A DNA stretch of 64,000 nucleotides from Geomobilibacter sp964431365 (GTDB lineage: Bacteria > Desulfobacterota > Desulfuromonadia > Geobacterales > DSM-12255), in the NCBI GenBank assembly GCA_964431365.1, contig CAYSJJ010000006.1, positions 1 through 64,000 on the forward strand, written 5' to 3'. Numbering within the stretch: the stretch's first letter is position 1; each line of letters starts with the position of its first letter. A program made the translations under genes and the position numbers. Positions 1 to 7,841 of this stretch are shown here, one piece after another. The notes below the pieces were generated by a model that was given only the letters and a program-made list of their open reading frames with translations, was not told the origin of the DNA and ran no database searches.

Positions 1-538
1 GGCCCGCAAAGAGGCTTCCAGCAGGCATCTACGGCAATCAATCGATCATGAGCGTAGAGGTAGCAGTGGCTATGACGATAATCTTCAAAATGCAGGGGAC
101 TTCGTGACGGAACGAAGGGATGCTTTGACAGGACCACAGAGATGACGGTTATCTCTGTACACACTATCAACTTTACATAATATATCTTATGGGACGTAAA
201 GTCTTTGGGGGTTTTTATGGAAAGTAACGACGGCATCACTATCAAGATTGTTCGGTGATTGGTTCTGCTGGAGAGAGCACTCCCCTGGTCGATGGCACTG
301 CCTGGCAACTTTAGCTTGCAGCATCAGCAAGTTGGTGTTGAACCTATCAAGCAGTTGTGCAACCTTCACACCATCCGACCAACCGCCGGGCCCTGATCCT
401 GGTTGTCGCCCTCGAACTGCTGCGACGTGCACTACTGGCAATACTAAAGTGATGGTTTATATTGAGGAATACTTTCTGTTTTAACTTAAGATGTTATATC
501 GTCATCATTAAATATACACATTAAGGTTTGCGTCAGAT
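1..538. other. Stretch without a supported gene
   Basis: I find no convincing gene in the first 538 bases. Two overlapping short reading frames on opposite strands (about 187-484) have no recognisable motif, no good ribosome binding site and no match I know. An inverted repeat with 8-bp arms lies at 136-143 and 151-158 (ACAGAGAT / ATCTCTGT), but no T-tract follows on either strand, so I do not call it a terminator. The stretch lies downstream of the minus-strand membrane TPR gene and may hold decayed sequence. Confidence 0.5.
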
Positions 539-2185
539 CTACTGTCTCTTCGGAGATGCGACGAGGCGTAGCCTGGCGACCCGTCGCTCTGCATCGGCTT
601 TGTACTCATCATAATCAGTTGGAACATTCTTCAGAAACTGTTCGAAATGCTGCAGTGCCTGCTGCTGTCGCTCCCACCGCTCATAAATCTTGCCGAGATT
701 GTAATGTGCCATCGACTTGCCAGGGTCCACCTTGCCGGCCGGTGAACGCAGCGCATGCAGGTAATACTGCTCGGCTCGTTGCAGGTCGTCTTGCGAGGCG
801 GCCAGGGTCCCCATCTGGATCAACGCATCCGAGTTGGCGGGGTCGAGACGCAGTGACTCCTCCCATTCGGCGCGGGCTGCCGCCAGGTCGCCCCTGCTTT
901 GCAGCGCGGTACCAAGGTTGTAGTGGGCCTCCGCAGAGCCGGGATCGTTCCGAACCCCGCTGGCGAACAACGAATAATAATCCTTCCAGTCGCGATTGCG
1001 CTGGACCGTAACGGCTGCAGAGGCAACGATCAGCACTGCAGCGACGATCCGTATCGCCAGCGCCCCTCTTCCCGTCGATCGAACCCGGGCAACCACGGCA
1101 CCGGTCAGAATGAAGAAGCCGATGGCGGGAAGGTAAAGAAACCGCTCGGTGATCGGATCGCTCGGTATCGGTACGATATTGGATATCGGTAGATAGTTTA
1201 TCGCTATCCACGCCAGGCCGAAGAGTGCCGCACGGTTACGGCTCCGCAGGATCAGACAGATGGCCACGACCAGTGCCACCCAGGCAGGGAGGAACCAGGG
1301 GGGGGTAAACAGCCCCCCTTTCGGCACCGTATGGAAGATGGTCAGATCCATGGGGAAGAGCAGCAGGCCGAGATACTGGGGTATGATGTGATAATTCATG
1401 GCCAACCGACTGAAAATGCCGTTGGCCGGGACGCTGGCCCCAACCATCCCGTGCAGGGAGTAGAAACGCATCGCGAAATAGAGGATCGTAACGAGGAGAT
1501 AGGGAAGAAGCGAAGCGAACCGGCCCGCCCTTTTCGGGGAGGGAGTGTCGCCGGGAAGTTGGACGACCGTGTAGAGGGCAAAGACTCCCAGCAACATGAG
1601 GCCGGTCTCCTTGCTGAGCAGGCCGCAGAAAAAGAGGAGTGCCGACAGGATTGGCCACTGTTTCCCCTGCTCCCGCGCACGCAGAAAGGCCAGCAGCGAG
1701 GCAAGGCTGAAAAAGCCCGCCAGAAGCGTATTCCGGGTGGAGATGAAATTGACCGCCTCGCTGTTGACGGGATGGACGGCGAACAACAGTGCCGCTATCA
1801 GTGCCGCTTTGCGGTCGGCAAGGAGACGGCTGGCCACCAGAAAGAGCAGGATTGCATTGCCCAGGTGAACCATGATGCCGACCGCATGGTACCAGGCGGG
1901 ATTCAAGCCGGCGAGTTGATAGTCGAGCAGATAGCTTGCCCGGTTCAGCGGTCGGTAATAGGGCTTTATGACGTCCGGCGAAAACAGCACGTCAGGGATG
2001 CTTCGCAGGCTGAGTGTCTGGGGGTTCTTGACGATTATCGCATCATCGTCCAGCACAAAGCCGTTCGCAAGGCTGATGGCATAGACCGCGAGCGTTACGA
2101 CGATGATCAGCACCAACGGTGCAAACGCCGAGGTCGTCCCCGCCCCCCCTACTCTTCCTCCATCGTTGGCTGCATCAAGGTTCAT
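539..2185 (-). CDS. TMTC-like polytopic membrane protein with C-terminal TPR repeats
   Basis: A 548-residue inner-membrane protein. About residues 20-400 are mostly hydrophobic and form roughly 10-12 transmembrane segments. The last 140 residues are hydrophilic and carry TPR repeats (motifs such as AEAHYNLGTALQSRGDLAAA and MAHYNLGKIYERW). The first loop holds an acidic patch (NGFVLDDDAIIV), and a HPVNSEAV motif sits near residue 140. Both are typical of the TMTC / GT-C-like tetratricopeptide membrane family, whose eukaryotic members are O-mannosyltransferases acting with lipid-linked sugars. The bacterial function is not established, so transferase activity is inferred from family only. The start codon is ATG with a weak GAGAG site upstream. 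It lies 3' of the assembly gap and apart from the chemoreceptor gene, so operon membership is unclear. Confidence 0.8.
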   Translation of the reverse strand: MNLDAANDGGRVGGAGTTSAFAPLVLIIVVTLAVYAISLANGFVLDDDAIIVKNPQTLSLRSIPDVLFSPDVIKPYYRPLNRASYLLDYQLAGLNPAWYHAVGIMVHLGNAILLFLVASRLLADRKAALIAALLFAVHPVNSEAVNFISTRNTLLAGFFSLASLLAFLRAREQGKQWPILSALLFFCGLLSKETGLMLLGVFALYTVVQLPGDTPSPKRAGRFASLLPYLLVTILYFAMRFYSLHGMVGASVPANGIFSRLAMNYHIIPQYLGLLLFPMDLTIFHTVPKGGLFTPPWFLPAWVALVVAICLILRSRNRAALFGLAWIAINYLPISNIVPIPSDPITERFLYLPAIGFFILTGAVVARVRSTGRGALAIRIVAAVLIVASAAVTVQRNRDWKDYYSLFASGVRNDPGSAEAHYNLGTALQSRGDLAAARAEWEESLRLDPANSDALIQMGTLAASQDDLQRAEQYYLHALRSPAGKVDPGKSMAHYNLGKIYERWERQQQALQHFEQFLKNVPTDYDEYKADAERRVARLRLVASPKRQ

Positions 2186-2344
2186 AGTGCTCTCGCCTTA
2201 ACGTCATACAACGCCGGCCATGCGGCAAACAACGTAAAAGAGTGACACATTCACTGCACGTATCTTCCACTACTGTAACCATGCAATTCATTAACCGTAG
2301 ATCATCACGGTTCACCCGCGATATTCCGGTGTTTTCGTCGGGCA

Positions 2345-2444
2345 NNNNNNNNNNNNNNNNNNNNNNNNNNNNNNNNNNNNNNNNNNNNNNNNNNNNNNNN
2401 NNNNNNNNNNNNNNNNNNNNNNNNNNNNNNNNNNNNNNNNNNNN
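2345..2444. other. Assembly gap of 100 N
   Basis: A run of exactly 100 N, the usual placeholder for a scaffold gap of unknown length. It separates the membrane TPR gene from the chemoreceptor terminator. A gene could be missing here, so adjacency across the gap should not be trusted. Confidence 0.99.
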
Positions 2445-2495
2445 AATCACTCTGCTCTGCGCCGGAGAAGCGCAGGAATGGTGCTGCCTGAACGG

Positions 2496-2524
2496 AAAAG
2501 GGGCCAGACAACATGCCTGGCCCC
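2496..2524 (-). terminator. Rho-independent terminator of the chemoreceptor gene
   Basis: A perfect 8-bp stem (GGGGCCAG 2500-2507 with CTGGCCCC 2517-2524) encloses a 9-nt loop. Read on the minus strand it is followed by four T. It lies 33 bases past the chemoreceptor stop codon, in the right orientation. Confidence 0.8.
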
Positions 2525-2556
2525 TCCCCTGCCTGATTCGACCCGAATGCGTCAAT

Positions 2557-3735
2557 TCAGAGCTTGAACCTGCCGACCAGGCGCTGCAACTCCTCGGACT
2601 GCGTCGAAAGCGTGGCCGCCTCCGCCGCTGTTTCCGTGGCGCCCCCGGCGTTCTGCTGGATAACGACGGTAATCTGCTGGATGTTGTTGGATATTTCGCC
2701 GGTGGTGGTGGTCTGCTGTTCAGCGGCAGTCGCGATCTGGTTCACCTGCGCGGTAACATCGCTTATCTGCTGGGAAATCTGTTCCAGGGAGTCCCCGGAC
2801 CGGCTCGAGTATTCGGTACCCTTCTCAACTTCGGCCACCCCTTCGTCAATGGCCGAAATGGCTCCCCGTGTTTCATTCTGGATCGCCTTGATCATTTCAC
2901 TGATTTCGCGGGTGGCGCGGGTGGTCCGCTCGGCCAGGGCGCGGACTTCGTCGGCGACAACGGCGAAGCCACGCCCCTGTTCCCCCGCACGGGCGGCTTC
3001 GATGGCCGCGTTCAGTGCCAGCAGGTTGGTCTGATCGGCAATATCTTCGATAGTTCCGATGATCTGCCCGATCTGGTTGGACTGAGCGCCCAAATCTTCG
3101 ACGGTCTTGGCGGCATCCTTGACCCTCCGGGCAATGCGCTCCATGCAATCTGTCGTCTGACGAACCACCTCCGCCCCCGACCGGGCGGCGTCGTTGGCGC
3201 GGGTGGAGTTTTCCGCCGCCATCAGGCAATTATTGGCGATGTCACCGGAGGTGGCGGCCATCTCTTCGCTGGCAACGGCGACCGTGTTGGTCTGGGAAGC
3301 GACATTATCCGTGCCTGCGGCAATTTGGGCTGCGCTGGCCTGGAGTTGCCGCGACGATACGGCTACATGCTCCGATGTCCGCGATATCTGCGAAATGATG
3401 TCACGCATCGTTGTCTGAAGGGTGCCGATGGAGCGAATGATGCTGCTGATCTCGTTGTTACGTTTCGGGGCAATCGTTTGCGTCAGATCTCCCTCGGTCA
3501 TTCTGGCCAAATAGCCAAGGATACGCTGCAATGCATCGTTTACCGTCCAGAAGAGCAGTCCGCTGAACAACATGCCAAAGAGCACGAATATGGCCGTGGA
3601 TACTACGGCCTGTGACGTCGAAAATAGCCGCCCCGCCACAACTGCGATGATGATGCAGAGGCTGTAACAGACACAGAGCAGTATGATGCGGGTGCGGATC
3701 TTCAGGCTCAGGTAAAGATCTAAGAGAAAGCGCAT
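2557..3735 (-). CDS. Methyl-accepting chemotaxis protein lacking a periplasmic sensor domain
   Basis: A 392-residue chemoreceptor or Tcp-like signalling protein. Two hydrophobic segments (about residues 16-35 and 44-66) are separated by only a few residues, so there is almost no periplasmic domain. A HAMP-like segment (LARMTEGDLTQTI) follows, then a long coiled-coil signalling domain. The hairpin tip contains NLLALNAAIEAARAGEQGRG and FAVVADEVRALAE, the conserved CheA/CheW contact region. With so small a sensor it may respond to membrane or cytoplasmic signals. The start is ATG with a strong GAGGAGG site. A 220-base leader with possible RNA structure precedes it. The nearest genes upstream are two c-di-GMP-type response regulators on the same strand. 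Confidence 0.93.
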   Translation of the reverse strand: MRFLLDLYLSLKIRTRIILLCVCYSLCIIIAVVAGRLFSTSQAVVSTAIFVLFGMLFSGLLFWTVNDALQRILGYLARMTEGDLTQTIAPKRNNEISSIIRSIGTLQTTMRDIISQISRTSEHVAVSSRQLQASAAQIAAGTDNVASQTNTVAVASEEMAATSGDIANNCLMAAENSTRANDAARSGAEVVRQTTDCMERIARRVKDAAKTVEDLGAQSNQIGQIIGTIEDIADQTNLLALNAAIEAARAGEQGRGFAVVADEVRALAERTTRATREISEMIKAIQNETRGAISAIDEGVAEVEKGTEYSSRSGDSLEQISQQISDVTAQVNQIATAAEQQTTTTGEISNNIQQITVVIQQNAGGATETAAEAATLSTQSEELQRLVGRFKL

Positions 3736-3777
3736 TCCTACCTCCTCGGAGTATTCTGGTTCATTAGTTTGTATCGT

Positions 3778-3907
3778 CAGGTTACGACCGGAATAAAGTG
3801 AAAACCTGTTTTACGGTTAAGGGATACGGTGCTGATCTCACCCAGGAGGGGCGACAGCAGCGGAGGTACTCCCTATCCCGGCAGAGACGTCGCAAAAGCG
3901 GTGCACC
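3778..3907 (-). promoter_or_regulatory. Candidate structured RNA leader upstream of the chemoreceptor gene
   Basis: The 220 bases between the GGDEF regulator and the chemoreceptor hold a dense set of complementary segments. A 5-bp closing helix pairs 3828-3832 with 3903-3907. An inner helix pairs 3851-3855 with 3889-3893, and a small hairpin pairs 3862-3865 with 3869-3872. A 6-bp pairing between 3821-3826 and 3874-3879 (GGGATA/TATCCC) crosses the outer helix and would be a pseudoknot. Nearer the gene, AACC 3803-3806 can pair with GGTT 3815-3818, or the same bases can join CAGGTT 3778-3783 / AACCTG 3803-3808. These two are mutually exclusive, as in a riboswitch expression platform. I do not recognise a known family. 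The pairings are read by eye and no folding energy was computed. Confidence 0.35.
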
Positions 3908-3955
3908 ATTCAAAGCAAAGGCCAATCTATTGTACGCGAGTTGGGTGCTACGGCT

Positions 3956-4921
3956 TCAGGAAGGGTCGGCGCAGAATTTAAAGACGGTATTCCTGCCGCT
4001 TCTTTTGGCGTTATAGAGGGCCATATCGGCGTGTTCGACAATATCCTCCGGCCTGGTCCCGTCGTCGGGGAACACCGAGACGCCAACGCTGATGGACAGA
4101 TACCCTCCAGGTTGGCTTTCCTGGCCGGGGAACGGGAATTCGGCGATGCTCTTGCGAAGTTTCTCGGCAATCTTCATGGCACCATCGGACTCGGTTTCGG
4201 GGAGGATGATGGTAAACTCCTCGCCTCCGTAGCGCGCGACGATGTCCGATTGACGCAGATTCATGGTCAGGATCTTGCCGATGGTCCGGATGATGAGATC
4301 TCCTGCGGGGTGGCCATTCTTGTCGTTGTAATGCTTGAAATAATCGATATCGATGAAAAGCAGCGCAAGATTGTGACCGTGCCGGTTCGCCCGGATCAGT
4401 TCCCTCTCCAGGATTTCCTGGAAATAGCGGTGGTTGAAGAGCCCGGAGAGCCCGTCCCTGTTGGCAATCTCCGCGAGAACCCGGTTGCTGAACTCGAGCT
4501 CCTGGTTCTTTTCCTGCAGTTTGCTGATGAGAGCCTGGTTCTCCCTCATCAATTCCACCTTGTCCGAGGCACGTTTTGCCACTGCGGAAATCAGGCTGAG
4601 GTCTTCGAACGGCTTTACCAGGAAGTCGTAGGCCCCTGACCTGAGGGCGGTGATAGCCGAGTCCAGTGACGCGTTGCTGGTGATGATGATGACCTGGGTT
4701 TCCGGGTGTGACTGCTTGATCTCCTGCAAGAGCTGCAGGCCGCTCATCCCCCCCATGCGGATATCCGTAAAAACGATCGGAGGAACAGTGCGGTTGAAGA
4801 TTTCAAGCGCCTCTTCACCACTTGCCGCCTCGCTCACGACAAAACCGTCTTCTTCAAGCACCTGCGTGAGAATACCGCGCAGGCTTTCTTCGTCATCGAC
4901 AATCAATACTTCAATGGACAT
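3956..4921 (-). CDS. Response regulator with active-type GGDEF domain (diguanylate cyclase)
   Basis: A 321-residue cytoplasmic protein. Residues 1-120 are a receiver domain with acidic residues D9/D10, phospho-acceptor D53 (VFTDIRM) and K103. A coiled linker (about 121-150) leads to a GGDEF domain. The active-site signature is GGEEF (232-236), and an RxxD inhibitory-site motif (RQSD, 223-226) lies five residues before it, as in WspR-type enzymes. It should make cyclic di-GMP from two GTP when phosphorylated, with product inhibition. The start is ATG. The upstream gene, a second receiver protein with a degenerate GGDEF domain, ends 15 bases before it, so the two are probably co-transcribed behind the Cache histidine kinase. 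Confidence 0.93.
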   Translation of the reverse strand: MSIEVLIVDDEESLRGILTQVLEEDGFVVSEAASGEEALEIFNRTVPPIVFTDIRMGGMSGLQLLQEIKQSHPETQVIIITSNASLDSAITALRSGAYDFLVKPFEDLSLISAVAKRASDKVELMRENQALISKLQEKNQELEFSNRVLAEIANRDGLSGLFNHRYFQEILERELIRANRHGHNLALLFIDIDYFKHYNDKNGHPAGDLIIRTIGKILTMNLRQSDIVARYGGEEFTIILPETESDGAMKIAEKLRKSIAEFPFPGQESQPGGYLSISVGVSVFPDDGTRPEDIVEHADMALYNAKRSGRNTVFKFCADPS

Positions 4922-4936
4922 GCCGAATCCTTTCAG

Positions 4937-5833
4937 TTATTGGCATTGACAGGCTTTATTCATGAGATCCTGACATTCGATGCCATCGAGCGGATAGGTT
5001 GCCGTTCCGATGGTAATGGGTGGATTCCCCTCTGCCTGACAAGTTGTTACGACTTCCGCGGGGATGATGGTTACGATCCCCTGGCGGAGATTTTCTGCCA
5101 GGATCATTCCACCCTCTTTCGGGGTTTCCACCAGAATGATCATGAACTCGCTGACGCCCGTTCTCACCAATACATCGGTCCTCCGCACACGTTGATGAAG
5201 AAAGTCGGAGATCGTCTCGATCTGGCTGCTGAATTCGGCGTTCGTTTCGGGCGACATGTACTTCTGCAGATAGTTGAGCCGGACCGACATGATGGTGAAG
5301 TTATAATTGAATCGCTGCGAGCGTGCCAGCTCTATGGCAAGGATATCCTCGAAATAGTGGCTGTAGTAATACTCGGTAGTTTCGTCCACATACCCCCGCT
5401 CCCTCATCTTTTCATTTGCAATGCTCAACTCTGAAAAGGTCTTCAGTATCCGTTTCAGGAAGGCCCGCTGGTTGCTGGCGGCCTCGATCGTACGGCGCGC
5501 CCGGTCGAGTGCCTCCATGAGCGGTTCCGTATCGGTCAACGGCTTGATGAGATAGTCGAACGTTCCCAGCCTCATGGCAGCGATGATCGATTCTATCGAT
5601 GGATTCTGGCTCAGGATCACAACCGGGATATCCGGATTCTTCTCTTTCATGCTGGGGAGCAACGCCGGCTGTGAGGACACATCGAGAAATACCAGGTCGC
5701 AGTTGTCGGGAGAACAGTTGTTCGTTGCCTCCACAAGGTCATGGGCGATTGTAACCGAGTGTCCGGCTGTCCGCAATATCCTGGACAACGATTCCCGGAA
5801 AGCGTCGTCGGTATCGAGTATCAATATGTGCAT
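4937..5833 (-). CDS. Response regulator with degenerate GGDEF domain
   Basis: A 298-residue protein. The receiver domain (1-120) keeps the acidic pocket (LDTDD) and phospho-acceptor D51 (LVFLDVSS). The second domain aligns with GGDEF domains, but the signature is replaced by RTGVSEF and the metal-binding region is not conserved, so it is probably not a cyclase. It may bind c-di-GMP or regulate its active neighbour. I chose the ATG at 5833 rather than an upstream start at 5890 because a GGGGG motif lies just before it and the protein then begins at the receiver core (MHILILD). It sits between the histidine kinase (about 160 bases upstream) and the GGEEF regulator (15 bases downstream), so a shared phosphorelay is likely. 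Confidence 0.85.
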   Translation of the reverse strand: MHILILDTDDAFRESLSRILRTAGHSVTIAHDLVEATNNCSPDNCDLVFLDVSSQPALLPSMKEKNPDIPVVILSQNPSIESIIAAMRLGTFDYLIKPLTDTEPLMEALDRARRTIEAASNQRAFLKRILKTFSELSIANEKMRERGYVDETTEYYYSHYFEDILAIELARSQRFNYNFTIMSVRLNYLQKYMSPETNAEFSSQIETISDFLHQRVRRTDVLVRTGVSEFMIILVETPKEGGMILAENLRQGIVTIIPAEVVTTCQAEGNPPITIGTATYPLDGIECQDLMNKACQCQ

Positions 5834-5991
5834 ATCATCCCCCGCAGGCTTTGGCAAAAAACTGTGGTGGCGCCTCAATACGTTGTTCACGACTCTGTCT
5901 TCAGGACGACAGGAGTGTTTTTTAAAAACATCTCATAATCTTATAACCCCATAAATAAAATAAGCAAATTTATACCTGTAGATTTGTGCCG

Positions 5992-7824
5992 TTAAGCCGT
6001 GGCAGGTCCGGTCGTAGCGTCATCTGCATCCGTCGTCTCTGCCACCGGCAGGGTAATGATGAACGTGGCGCCCTGGCCAGGTTCGCTTTCGATACGGATT
6101 TCTCCCCGGTGTTCCTTGATGATGCCGAAGCTGACGGAAAGACCAAGACCGGTTCCCTTGCCGGCGGATTTGGTGGTGAAAAACGGCTCGAAAAGCCGGG
6201 CCTTCACCTCTTCGCTCATGCCGGGGCCGGTGTCGCTGATCCGGAGTTCGATATGGCCTTCATCAATCAACCGGGAGCTCACCCTGACAGTCCCCGGAGC
6301 ACCCTCCATTGCCTGCTGGGCATTGATCATCAGGTTCATCAATACCTGCTCAATCTGGTTGGCGTTCCCCATGATGTGCGGCAGACCCTGTGCCAGCTCC
6401 TTCTCCAGACGGATCTGGTTTATCCCGAGCTGGTGGTCGACCAAGGCCGCGGCGTCCTCGACAACCTGATTGATGTCAACGGGCTCGACATTGACCTTCT
6501 CCTGACGGGCGAATTTGAGCAGGTTCTCAATGATCTCCTTGCAGCGCTTGGTCTCCTTTTCGATGACCAGCAGGTTCTTGTAGAGGGTGGTCTCCTTCTC
6601 GACCTTGCGCAAGGAGAGTTGGGTGTAGCCGAGAATGCCGGCCAGCGGGTTCTTGACCTCGTGGGCAATGCCGGCCCCCAGCTGACCGAAGGCAGCCATC
6701 TTCTCCGACTGAACCAACTGAGCATGGGCCTCGTTCAGGGCGATTTCGCGGGAATTGAGTTCGCCGGTCATCTGGTTGAAGGAGATGGCCAAATCGCCGA
6801 TTTCGTCGTTCGACCAGGGGGTAACCTGGATATTGAAATCCCCCTGCCCCACGCGCTTGCTTGCCTTGGAGAGCATCTCTATTGGCCGGGTGAGCCGGTA
6901 CGACCAGAGGAGGCTCAAGAGGGCCGCCCCGATCAGAAGGCCCAGGGAAACGCCCAACAGATTGCTGAGCAGTCCACGCGCCGTCAGGTACGCTGCAGAC
7001 TTGGGAATATGTACGCCGACGAGCAGCTCCCCAACGTTGACCCGGCCGAACCCACCCACCATCTCCACACCATTGCGGCTGAATTCCAGCGTGCTGATCT
7101 TGACTCCCCCCCCGAGGGTCTCCTTCTGCCGGGGAATCCAGGGGACCTTTTCATGCCGCACGACGCCTTTGATATCCCGGTGGGCCAGGAGTGTTCCCTG
7201 GGAGTCGAGAACGTACGTTTCAAAAACTTTTGAATGCTGCGCCAGCTCCAGGACCCTGTCGAGAGTTATCACTGCTGCGGCGACGATCTGGGTGTCGGCA
7301 CTCGGATCGCTCTGCAGGCTGGCGATGGTGAGGGTCGGCAGCGTTTCGCTGATCGTCGAATTGGAGACGAATACCTTGCGGGAGGTTACCTGCTGCAGGG
7401 GGAGCGGATTCTTGGCGCGATACTGCTGCAGATCTTCCTTGCTCAGACCTGCGTCCTTGAGCAGTTCGACGTCGTAGACGCTCCCCTGGTCAACTCCGTT
7501 TCGATAGAGGGTGATCGCCACGAACTCGCCGCTGTCCTCCAACAGATGCTTGAGCAGCTCGTTCCTGTCCGGCCCGCTCAGGGTCTTGTCGGCAAGCAGA
7601 CGGGTATAGACCTGCAGGCGTTCGCCATACCCTTCCAGGAGCATGTTGACTTCCTGGGTTGCGTTCAACGCCATGGCCGAGGTGAGGTCGCGGATGTAGG
7701 CGCTTTTGTCCTCATGGAACAGATTGGCCATGGTAAAGGTGATGGCGCTGACAACCGCCGTCATGACGATCAACACCGCGACGAGGATTTTTACCCGTAT
7801 GGGGATGTGTATCTTCTTCAGCAT
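5992..7824 (-). CDS. Membrane sensor histidine kinase with extracytoplasmic Cache-like domain
   Basis: A 610-residue kinase. TM1 is at about residues 13-33, followed by a roughly 250-residue periplasmic domain with Cache-like features, then TM2 (about 286-308) and HAMP (about 310-365, RLTRPIEMLSKASKRVGQGD). The HisKA box is GIAHEVKNPLAGI with phospho-acceptor His388, and the HATPase_c domain has an N box (NLMINAQQAM), DTGPGMS and GKGTGLGLSVS. The architecture is that of NtrB/AtoS-like kinases. Likely partners are the two receiver proteins downstream. The FecR-like gene ends 17 bases upstream, so the kinase may be translated from the same message as the surface-protein cluster. The start is ATG with a strong GGAGGA site. 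Confidence 0.93.
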   Translation of the reverse strand: MLKKIHIPIRVKILVAVLIVMTAVVSAITFTMANLFHEDKSAYIRDLTSAMALNATQEVNMLLEGYGERLQVYTRLLADKTLSGPDRNELLKHLLEDSGEFVAITLYRNGVDQGSVYDVELLKDAGLSKEDLQQYRAKNPLPLQQVTSRKVFVSNSTISETLPTLTIASLQSDPSADTQIVAAAVITLDRVLELAQHSKVFETYVLDSQGTLLAHRDIKGVVRHEKVPWIPRQKETLGGGVKISTLEFSRNGVEMVGGFGRVNVGELLVGVHIPKSAAYLTARGLLSNLLGVSLGLLIGAALLSLLWSYRLTRPIEMLSKASKRVGQGDFNIQVTPWSNDEIGDLAISFNQMTGELNSREIALNEAHAQLVQSEKMAAFGQLGAGIAHEVKNPLAGILGYTQLSLRKVEKETTLYKNLLVIEKETKRCKEIIENLLKFARQEKVNVEPVDINQVVEDAAALVDHQLGINQIRLEKELAQGLPHIMGNANQIEQVLMNLMINAQQAMEGAPGTVRVSSRLIDEGHIELRISDTGPGMSEEVKARLFEPFFTTKSAGKGTGLGLSVSFGIIKEHRGEIRIESEPGQGATFIITLPVAETTDADDATTGPATA

Positions 7825-7841
7825 GGGCCTTCCTCCGGATG

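Noticed and set aside
1..90. GCAAAG and GGTAGC motifs that recall the end of a GEMM (c-di-GMP) riboswitch
   Set aside because: The spacing and the paired core do not fit the GEMM consensus, the 5' half is outside the window, and no gene start follows.
187..484. Two overlapping short reading frames, possibly transposase remains
   Set aside because: No transposase motif, no inverted ends and no ribosome binding site; the frames are on opposite strands of the same bases.
3798..4016. A 72-codon plus-strand frame in the chemoreceptor leader
   Set aside because: It overlaps the end of the GGDEF regulator antisense, has no ribosome site and no recognisable content.
5890..5940. Palindrome TGTTTTTTAAAAACA as a terminator of the histidine kinase
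   Set aside because: It is purely A/T and lies immediately upstream of a gene start, so it is more likely part of a promoter.
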